Made by a program: the position numbers and the translations under genes. The notes below the pieces were generated by a model that saw nothing but the letters and a program-made list of their open reading frames with translations, ran no database searches and had not been told where the DNA came from. From an uncultured Gemmatimonadota bacterium (GTDB taxonomy: Bacteria > Gemmatimonadota > Gemmatimonadetes > Gemmatimonadales > Gemmatimonadaceae): DNA of 7,126 nucleotides. Positions within the stretch are counted from its first letter, which is position 1, and every line of letters begins with the position of its first letter. The stretch covers positions 1 through 7,126 of the forward strand of contig CAMPKM010000147.1 of the NCBI GenBank assembly GCA_946887155.1. Direction: 5' to 3'. This document shows, piece after piece, positions 1-4,896 of this stretch.

Positions 1-1
1 T

Positions 2-283
2 CTCTTCGATGACGGCGGTACACCTCCGCCTCCGTCCGGCCACCTGACGCTTGTGGCAAGCGGATCAAAAACGTGAGGCGTCCAGCAAGTGTCCTTGACG
101 TGGTCGCCGAGCACTCCCTCGGAAACCGTTACCGTCAGGCAGGACGGCAACATCGTGGCGACGACGGCGAACGATGGTTCGCATTCCTACAGCCTCGGCA
201 AGAAGGGCGGCGGGAGCTACCAGTTCCAGGTGTGCGTTGTGCAGACCGGCACCTGCTCCAACGTCGTGACGGTGAATTTCTGA
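2..283 (+). pseudogene. 3' end of a secreted subtilase-like protein, C-terminal beta-sandwich domain, interrupted by TGA
   Basis: The 5' end lies outside the window. Frame 2 reads a Gly/Pro linker (DDGGTPPPPSG), then the start of a domain (LTLVASGSKT), a TGA stop at 74-76, and 68 further codons to a TGA at 281-283. The part after the stop (GVQQVSLTW, ANDGSHSY, KKGGGSYQFQVC, TCSNVVTVNF) continues the same domain with no frame change. From memory, exported S8 subtilisin-like peptidases often carry a C-terminal domain of this pattern: polar or Pro linker, 'TLTAxGYKVKGVQxVDLTW', 'ANDGxY', 'GGGxYxYxVC', 'CSNxVTV'. The TGA sits where the family usually has Lys or Arg, so a CGA to TGA transition would explain it. 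The two Cys could form a disulfide outside the cell. It may be a true nonsense mutation, a base-call error, or a shortened but working protein, since the catalytic part lies upstream. The GTG at 89 is in frame but sits inside the domain, so I do not treat it as a real start. Host protein identity is inferred from this tail only. Confidence 0.6.
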
Positions 284-303
284 TTCACGTCAGGGCTACG
301 TTG

Positions 304-332
304 AAACGGACGCCTTCGCGGGCGTCCGTTTT
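304..332 (+). terminator. Rho-independent terminator, probably bidirectional
   Basis: A perfect 11-bp stem (304-314 with 321-331; AAACGGACGCC pairs with GGCGTCCGTTT) closes a 6-nt loop, TTCGCG. On the plus strand it is followed by a short T tract, 20 bp after the TGA at 281-283. It also lies 27 bp beyond the stop of the minus-strand desaturase, and read on that strand it ends in TTT. One hairpin between two convergent genes probably stops transcription from both sides. The plus-strand direction has the better T tract. Confidence 0.85.
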
Positions 333-358
333 CATTCCTGCCAGCTCGAGACCGGGAT

Positions 359-1381
359 TCAGCTCTGCCTGACGGCGTCGAAACCAACCAGTCGCCGCTG
401 TTCGGGGTCCCACAGCTTGAGGGACGTCATGCGCAAGCTCCTCCAGAACGTCAACTCGGGAGCGGCGCGGAACTCGTCGACGCCTTCGTGCGCATCCTTC
501 AGCCGGTAGTTCGGGATGCGCGGATCGACATGGTGCACATGGTGCCGTCCGATGCTCCCCGTGAACCACTCCAGCACGCGCGGCAGTCGATAGAACGAGC
601 TGCCATGCATGGCCGCGGTCACATAATCCCATTCTTCGTGGGGATCCCAGTGCGCATGATCGTGCTGGTGCTGCACGTAGAACAGCCAGATACCAGTCAG
701 CGACGCGACATACACGACAGGGAGGTACACGAGCAGCATCGCCTTCCAGCCGACGAGCCATGTAAGCGTGCCGAGCATGAGTGCGATCGCGAAGTTCGTC
801 CAGTGCACGCTCGACGCCTTCGCGGCGCGCGTCGTTGACGAGGGCGCCGGCCTCCGGTAGTGCACCATGAGGTACAGCGGTCCGATCACGAGCATCACGA
901 ATGCGTTGCGATAGAAGCGATACTTGAAGCGGCCCCACCGGCTGAGCGCGCGATACTCCTCGATGGTCAGCGTGTCGATGTCGCCGTGCCCGCGCCGATC
1001 GAGGTCGCCTGACGAGGCGTGGTGCAGCGCGTGGTCGCGACGCCACTGCGCGAACGGTGTCAGCGTCAGGACGCCGGTGAGGAAGCCGATGACTTCGTTG
1101 GCTTTCTTCGAGCCCGTAAACGAACCGTGGCTGCAATCGTGCATGATGATGAAGGTCCGCACGAACAGCAGCGCGGTTACCGGCAGGAGCAGGAGGGTCA
1201 GCCACCACATGTTCGACAGGCCCCAGAACATCAGCGCGAACGCAGCGGCCAGCGGCACGAGCGTGTTCAGCATCTGCCACGTGGCGCGACCAGCGTCGCT
1301 CTTCCGGAACGCGGCGGCACGCTCCTGGATCGACCGCGATCGCGCGGTCAGTGCATCGGGTTGGGAAATGGCGTCAGGCAT
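359..1381 (-). CDS. Membrane fatty acid desaturase (DesA / omega-6 desaturase-like)
   Basis: A 340-residue integral membrane di-iron enzyme expected to introduce a double bond into acyl chains of lipids, using O2 and an electron donor. All three histidine boxes are present: HDCSH at 81-85, HALHH at 117-121 and HHVHH at 280-284, the last in the context GRHHVHHVDPRIPNYRL, typical of the delta-12/omega-6-like branch. A further His-rich stretch, QHQHDHAHW (237-245), precedes box 3. Hydrophobic segments lie at about 38-54, 57-79, 97-112, 160-173 and 196-236, which puts the boxes on the cytoplasmic side. The length is normal for the family and no key residue is missing. I chose the ATG at 1381. The frame can be extended to a TTG at 1417, but the added residues look like random leader. 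Neither start has a clear Shine-Dalgarno. The gene is convergent with the peptidase remnant and divergent from the metallopeptidase. The family is certain; substrate and regiospecificity are not. Beta-carotene ketolases/hydroxylases share the fold but the motif context favours acyl lipids. Confidence 0.93.
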   Translation of the reverse strand: MPDAISQPDALTARSRSIQERAAAFRKSDAGRATWQMLNTLVPLAAAFALMFWGLSNMWWLTLLLLPVTALLFVRTFIIMHDCSHGSFTGSKKANEVIGFLTGVLTLTPFAQWRRDHALHHASSGDLDRRGHGDIDTLTIEEYRALSRWGRFKYRFYRNAFVMLVIGPLYLMVHYRRPAPSSTTRAAKASSVHWTNFAIALMLGTLTWLVGWKAMLLVYLPVVYVASLTGIWLFYVQHQHDHAHWDPHEEWDYVTAAMHGSSFYRLPRVLEWFTGSIGRHHVHHVDPRIPNYRLKDAHEGVDEFRAAPELTFWRSLRMTSLKLWDPEQRRLVGFDAVRQS

Positions 1382-1571
1382 CGGCGAAGGGTAACAGCGA
1401 CGGGAACCGGATGGCAAATACCGAGAGCAGCGGGCGGGCAGCAGGCTGACTGTCTTACGAATTCCAGGCGCGGCGGTGTCACCGTAAAGACTCGTCAGCG
1501 CGCGACATGCGCGGATTCTCGCCGCGATGGAACCTCATTGCACGTCCGCGCGGATGCTGCAACTTTGGCGC
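1382..1571. other. Divergent intergenic region between desaturase and metallopeptidase
   Basis: About 190 bp separate the two chosen starts (about 145 bp if the metallopeptidase starts at its first ATG, 1527). It must hold promoters for both genes, but I see no convincing -35/-10 pair on either strand. Two small symmetric elements are visible: CGGTG-T-CACCG at 1474-1484 and CGCGC-GACAT-GCGCG at 1499-1513. In a GC-rich background neither is strong evidence of an operator. The 9-mer ACTGTCTTA at 1449-1457 also occurs inside the candidate PadR operator at 4501-4509. Confidence 0.5.
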
Positions 1572-2177
1572 ATGAAAGGCCGGCTCGCTGTCCTGATGAT
1601 CGTTTCCGTGGCTGCGTGCGCTGGACGCGTCGAACCTGCCGCGTCGATCGTGCCCTGCGATGCGGGCGCGCGTCATTGGGCTCCCGATGCGCGAAACGCC
1701 GTCAGGGACCTCCGGGTCTGGATCGATGTCGCCGCGCAGACGCACGACGGGTGGACTCCCTACGGCTGGCGCCGATTGCGCGTCGCGATGTCCGAATGGA
1801 ATTCGATCAAGCTGCCGATTCGGCTCGTCGAGGCGCGTTCGGCCCGTGAATCAGACATCGTGGTCGACATCATCGAGGCGATCCCGGGACAAACACGCGA
1901 GCATCGGGATCAGGCTGGTGTCACCACGCTCACGCATGAATCCGGCACCATCCTGCGTGCGCGTGTCTTCGTCGCGATCTCGGCGCCGTTCGGGGTGCGA
2001 TACTCGGTAGCCGACCAGATCGCGAACCTGACGCACGAGCTGGGCCATGCCCTCGGCGTGCCGCATGCCGAAGGAACGCGAGCGCTGATGTCCGTGCGCC
2101 GGGTCGGCGCGGAACTGACCGCGGCCGACATCGCGCTGGCGCGCCGTCATTTCGGTTGCGCGGTGCGTGGATCCTGA
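1572..2177 (+). CDS. Small predicted lipoprotein with a metzincin (matrixin-like) zinc-protease site
   Basis: A predicted zinc metallopeptidase of 201 residues. The signature HELGHALGVPH is at 155-165 (three His zinc ligands, catalytic Glu156, the Gly of the metzincin HExxHxxGxxH motif), followed by a candidate Met-turn at Met173 (ALMS). This order is that of matrixin-like metzincins. The N-terminus from the ATG at 1572 is a short lipoprotein signal: Lys2/Arg4, a hydrophobic core, then VAAC with Cys16 as the likely lipidated residue. This is why I prefer 1572 over the in-frame ATGs at 1527 and 1554. No clear ribosome binding site supports any of the three. Two further Cys near the ends of the mature protein could pair. 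It has no long propeptide and no cysteine switch of the PRCGxPD type, and is at the small end for the clan. It probably acts on proteins in the periplasm or at the outer membrane; the substrate is unknown. Its 3' end overlaps the convergent channel gene by 31 bp. Active-site assignment is confident, exact family less so. Confidence 0.8.
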   Translation: MKGRLAVLMIVSVAACAGRVEPAASIVPCDAGARHWAPDARNAVRDLRVWIDVAAQTHDGWTPYGWRRLRVAMSEWNSIKLPIRLVEARSARESDIVVDIIEAIPGQTREHRDQAGVTTLTHESGTILRARVFVAISAPFGVRYSVADQIANLTHELGHALGVPHAEGTRALMSVRRVGAELTAADIALARRHFGCAVRGS

Positions 2178-3253
2178 CGCGTGGTTTCAGGCGGCACGAG
2201 GTGCAATGTCTGCGTCGGGAAGGCCAACGACGTCCCCGCCTCCTCGACCACGCGGAGAAAGTGCAACAGGACTTCCTGCCTGATGACCTGGAACTCCCCG
2301 TAGTTCTCGGTTGCAAACCAGCAAGCCACCTCGATGTCGATCGCCGATGCGCCGAGTGCGCGAAGCGTGACCGCCATTCCCTCGGGAAAGAGCTTCGGCT
2401 GGCCGCGCAGGACGCGCTCGAACCCCTCGATGACCTGGCGCAGCTGGGATTCCGACGTCCCGTACACCAGTCCGATGATCGTTGCGAAGCGCATCCGGTC
2501 GCGCACGGCGAAAGTCTCGATGCGGGTGTCGGCCAGCCTGCCGTTAGGCATGGTGACGATCGTCCGTTCCAGTGTGCGGAACCGGGTCGACCGGAGCCCG
2601 ATCCGCTCGACCGTGGCCTGGAAGTCCTCGACCTTCACGAAATCACCCACCCGGAAGGGCTGGTCCACGCCGATCGAGAATGCGCCGAACAGGTTTTCCA
2701 CGGTTTTCTGCGCCGCCAGCGCGAGCGCGAGGCCGCCGATGCCCAGTCCCGCAATCAGGCTGGCGACCGGGTAGCCCAGGTCGGACAGGACGGCCACCGT
2801 GGCGATGGCGAGGATGGCGAACTTCGCGACGCGGCTGCCTAACGGGATGAGCGAGCGTGACGGCCCGGAGCGCGCCCACATCGAGTCGCTGAGCAGGTGA
2901 AACCCGACGTCGACGATGCGGAACAGCGCCCAGAAAAAGACAAAGCCGTAGCTCGCCCTGACGACCTGGTAAATGAAGTCGTCGGCACTGTCGGGAATGC
3001 CGGTGAAGGGCACCAGCGCGCTGGCGAACGCCAGGCCGAGCGCGGCGCTGATCGGGCCGGAGAGGCGCTTCAGGAACGCATCGTCCCACGTGGAGTGCGT
3101 GCGCCTCACGATCCGGGCCAGGATCGCCTTCGCCGCCTCGCCGCCAAGTTTCCCGAAGATGTACCCGATGACGACGATGCCCAGCAGCAACAGCCACTGG
3201 AACCACGTCACGCCAAGCGGACCGTATGTGTCGAGTAGCTCCCGGAGATCCAT
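2147..3253 (-). CDS. MscS-family small-conductance mechanosensitive ion channel
   Basis: A 368-residue inner-membrane channel expected to open under membrane tension and release solutes during osmotic downshock. Hydrophobic segments lie at about 17-34, 66-84, 92-115 and 142-158. The pore helix follows, with the Gly/Ala-rich run AGLGIGGLALALAAQ (168-182) and then KTVENLFGAFSI, the hallmark of the MscS pore. The beta domain follows, including DQPFRVGDFVKV (197-208), VERIGLRSTRFRT (215-227) and the highly conserved MPNG (235-238). The C-terminal alpha/beta part spans about 255-355 and ends in a short polar tail. Length and motif order match MscS proteins with one or two extra N-terminal membrane helices (YnaI/YbdG-like) rather than the minimal E. 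coli MscS. The ATG at 3253 begins 9 bp after the peptidase stop, so the two genes are probably one transcript; there is no good Shine-Dalgarno, so translational coupling is possible. Two CGTTAGGC words fall inside this gene. The family is certain; the gating stimulus and selectivity are not visible. Confidence 0.95.
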   Translation of the reverse strand: MDLRELLDTYGPLGVTWFQWLLLLGIVVIGYIFGKLGGEAAKAILARIVRRTHSTWDDAFLKRLSGPISAALGLAFASALVPFTGIPDSADDFIYQVVRASYGFVFFWALFRIVDVGFHLLSDSMWARSGPSRSLIPLGSRVAKFAILAIATVAVLSDLGYPVASLIAGLGIGGLALALAAQKTVENLFGAFSIGVDQPFRVGDFVKVEDFQATVERIGLRSTRFRTLERTIVTMPNGRLADTRIETFAVRDRMRFATIIGLVYGTSESQLRQVIEGFERVLRGQPKLFPEGMAVTLRALGASAIDIEVACWFATENYGEFQVIRQEVLLHFLRVVEEAGTSLAFPTQTLHLVPPETTRQDPRTAQPK

Positions 3254-3262
3254 GAACGGCCG

Positions 3263-4384
3263 TTACATCTTCGGCTTCGACCGATCCTCGTACGGCCGCA
3301 GCCACCAGTCAAAGAACGTCCACGTGCGATTCCAGGAGTCGATCTGGTCGGGTGAATCGTCGCGCTCCCACGTGTCCGGATTCACGCGTCGGTTGAACGT
3401 GTGACCGACACTCGAAGGGCCGGGAACGGGATCGACATAGATCTTCGTCTCGGCCAGGTCCGGCTTGAGGGCGCGCAACTTCCAGATCAACTGCTGGTCC
3501 TCGACGAAATCGACGTCGGTGTCATTGGTCGCGACGTGCACCAGGATCGGGACTTTCAGCTTCTCGACCTGGTACAGTGGTGAGCGCTCGATGTAGAGCT
3601 CGCGCTTCTCGTGAGGCAGGCCCTGGACCTCCCGTTGCGTCGAGAAACTGCGCTGGTAGCCCGGCCCCTTGTAGCCAAGCCGGAAGACCAGGTTGGTCAC
3701 CGGAACCATGGCGGCACCGGCCTTGAATGGATGCTGGTCGCGGAAGAGGAGCAGCGACGTGATGAACCCGCCGTGGCTCCAGCCCATGATGCCGATCCGT
3801 TCGGGATCGACGTGCGGCAGCGTCTTCAGGTACTCGACGGCAGACGCGACGTCGTCGAGTTCCTTTCCGCCGTAGTCGATCGCGTTGTAATGCTCCGCGC
3901 CGAACCCGGTCGAACCCCGGTACTCGGGAGCGATGATTACGTACCCGCGCTCGACGGCTTCCTTGACGAAGGGGAACAGCCGGTACGCCCACCAGCTTCC
4001 GTGGACGCCGCCATGCACCCACACCATGGCCGCGTGACCGCGCGCCCCCCGCTTTTGCAGTGGCTGGTACAGCGAGGCCGGAATCTCCATCCCGTCGACA
4101 CTGCTCTTGTACTTCACCGTCGTGTACTCGAGCACGCCACGACTTTTGGCGACGGTCGTACTCTCGGCCACCATACGCTGGGCGATCTGCCGTTCAAAAT
4201 CCGCCTGGGGATGATCCTCCGGCCGGTTGCTGACGTACAGTTGCCGCGCCCGCGCTGAGTCCATCACGACAGGCGCCTGGCCGCCTCGGCCTCCCCGGCC
4301 ACCCTGGGCCTCTAGATCTGAAGCGCTCGAGAGGCCAAGAACGGCAAGTGCCAGGACTGTGTTCAGGCGAATGGTCATCGGCAT
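3263..4384 (-). CDS. Secreted single-domain S9 (prolyl oligopeptidase-like) serine peptidase / alpha-beta hydrolase
   Basis: An exported serine hydrolase of the S9 catalytic-domain type, 373 residues from the ATG at 4384. The N-terminus is a Sec signal peptide (Arg6, core LALAVLGL, end near LEAQ), followed by a Gly/Arg linker (GGRGGRGG). The catalytic triad is readable: Ser203 in GWSHGG (201-206), Asp288 in ATNDTD, and His328 in VGHTF. The upstream HGG (124-126) would form the oxyanion hole, and RGSTGFG (156-162) and the AVEYLKTLP helix are typical of S9 enzymes. The beta-propeller of full prolyl oligopeptidases is absent, so it may work as a peptidase on short peptides or as an esterase. I chose 4384 because an AGGG lies 8 bp upstream; the ATG at 4378 is an alternative, and the frame stays open to 4483, but the extra residues would spoil the signal peptide. 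It is followed 9 bp later by the MscS gene. It is transcribed divergently from padR and may be affected by the operator at 4493-4515. Confidence 0.88.
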   Translation of the reverse strand: MPMTIRLNTVLALAVLGLSSASDLEAQGGRGGRGGQAPVVMDSARARQLYVSNRPEDHPQADFERQIAQRMVAESTTVAKSRGVLEYTTVKYKSSVDGMEIPASLYQPLQKRGARGHAAMVWVHGGVHGSWWAYRLFPFVKEAVERGYVIIAPEYRGSTGFGAEHYNAIDYGGKELDDVASAVEYLKTLPHVDPERIGIMGWSHGGFITSLLLFRDQHPFKAGAAMVPVTNLVFRLGYKGPGYQRSFSTQREVQGLPHEKRELYIERSPLYQVEKLKVPILVHVATNDTDVDFVEDQQLIWKLRALKPDLAETKIYVDPVPGPSSVGHTFNRRVNPDTWERDDSPDQIDSWNRTWTFFDWWLRPYEDRSKPKM

Positions 4385-4545
4385 GGCTCTAACCCTGCTG
4401 GAGGACGTCGGCTGTGATCTGACGACAAAAACTGGCCGGAGGCGCGGGTGAATGAAAGCCGACGGGGCGGAGAACATGGACAAACCCTGGCGGATACATA
4501 ACTGTCTTATGTATCGCTGTCTTCCTTCTTCCCCGTATGGGCGCC
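4385..4545. other. Divergent intergenic region between the S9 peptidase and padR
   Basis: This 161-bp gap holds the 23-bp dyad at 4493-4515. The heptamer CTGTCTT occurs twice, 15 bp apart (4502-4508 and 4517-4523). A pyrimidine-rich stretch (about 4517-4535) leads up to the padR start. No small gene, terminator or second operator was seen. It lies between the two divergent transcripts and is expected to contain both promoters. Confidence 0.6.
4493..4515. promoter_or_regulatory. Candidate PadR operator: perfect 9-bp inverted repeat
   Basis: GATACATAA (4493-4501) and TTATGTATC (4507-4515) are exact inverted copies separated by CTGTC. The site ends 30 bp before the padR ATG and is strikingly AT-rich compared with its surroundings. 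PadR-family repressors are known to bind dyads built on ACAT/ATGT half-sites and to repress their own operons, so binding by the adjacent regulator is the natural reading. I do not see a confident -35/-10 pair: TGGACA at 4477-4482 is a possible -35 but no well-spaced -10 follows, and TATGTA in the right arm is only a weak -10. The site is 109 bp from the start of the divergent peptidase gene, so control of both directions is possible but unproven. Confidence 0.75.
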
Positions 4546-4896
4546 ATGACCGATTCCCGGCTCAAACTGATCAAGGGCACGTTCGATGTCCTCATCCTCA
4601 AGACGTTGAGCTGGGGGCCGGCGCATGGATATGCCGTTTCACGCTGGATCAGTGACAGCTCCGAGGATGAGCTGAAGATCGAGGAAGGCGCCCTGTATCC
4701 GGCGCTCAGGCGACTCGAAGCGCGCGGCTGCCTGGTATCGAAGTGGCGGCTGAGCGAAACGGGGCGCGAGGCGCGGTATTACGAGATCACCGCCGAAGGC
4801 CGCCGCGAACTGCGGCGTGAGGTCGCTGCCTGGGAACGATATGTCCGCTCGTTCACGCGCGTGCTGAGCGCGAAGCCGACGGAGGCGATCGCATGA
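4546..4896 (+). CDS. PadR-family transcriptional regulator (acidobacterial ADOP-linked type)
   Basis: A 116-residue winged-helix repressor, a typical length for the short PadR subfamily with one C-terminal dimerisation helix. The order is: KGTFDVLILKTL (10-21) and GPAHGYAVSRWI (24-35) for the first helices, EEGALYPALRRLEARG (46-61) as the recognition helix region, a wing with REARYYEIT (74-82), and a C-terminal helix from about 86 to 107. EEGALYPALRRLE is close to the PadR consensus. The in-frame ATG at 4537 would add three residues (MGA). I chose 4546 since MTDSRLKLIKGTF fits the family start, but no Shine-Dalgarno distinguishes them and the region before both is pyrimidine-rich. Its stop overlaps the permease start (ATGA), so the two are one operon. 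The dyad 30 bp upstream suggests autoregulation. The inducer cannot be read from sequence; in other PadR proteins it is a small phenolic or drug-like ligand. Confidence 0.94.
   Translation: MTDSRLKLIKGTFDVLILKTLSWGPAHGYAVSRWISDSSEDELKIEEGALYPALRRLEARGCLVSKWRLSETGREARYYEITAEGRRELRREVAAWERYVRSFTRVLSAKPTEAIA
4881..4885 (+). promoter_or_regulatory. Ribosome binding site of the permease gene inside padR
   Basis: GGAGG lies 7 bp before the ATG at 4893, within the last codons of padR. It is the best Shine-Dalgarno in the window and fixes the permease start at the ATGA overlap. With the overlap it suggests coupled but independently boosted translation of the permease. Confidence 0.85.

Noticed and set aside
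74..76. TGA as selenocysteine or recoding site
   Set aside because: Related domains have Lys/Arg rather than Cys here and no stem-loop of the bacterial SECIS kind was seen just after it. A nonsense change or sequence error is simpler.
73..372. Open frame of 99 codons starting with GTG at 73
   Set aside because: It overlaps the recognisable peptidase-domain frame, has no motif and reads through the terminator.
285..1280. Minus-strand open frame of 331 codons
   Set aside because: It is the alternative frame of the desaturase on the same strand, Arg-rich and without motifs, and it runs through the terminator hairpin.
1474..1513. Two short palindromes upstream of the metallopeptidase as operators
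   Set aside because: Arms of 5 bp made almost only of G and C are expected by chance in this composition, and no regulator gene is adjacent.
4477..4513. Sigma70 promoter TGGACA with a -10 in the dyad
   Set aside because: Candidate -10 hexamers (CATAAC, TATGTA) match poorly or have spacings of 14 or 25 bp, so I could not support a specific promoter.
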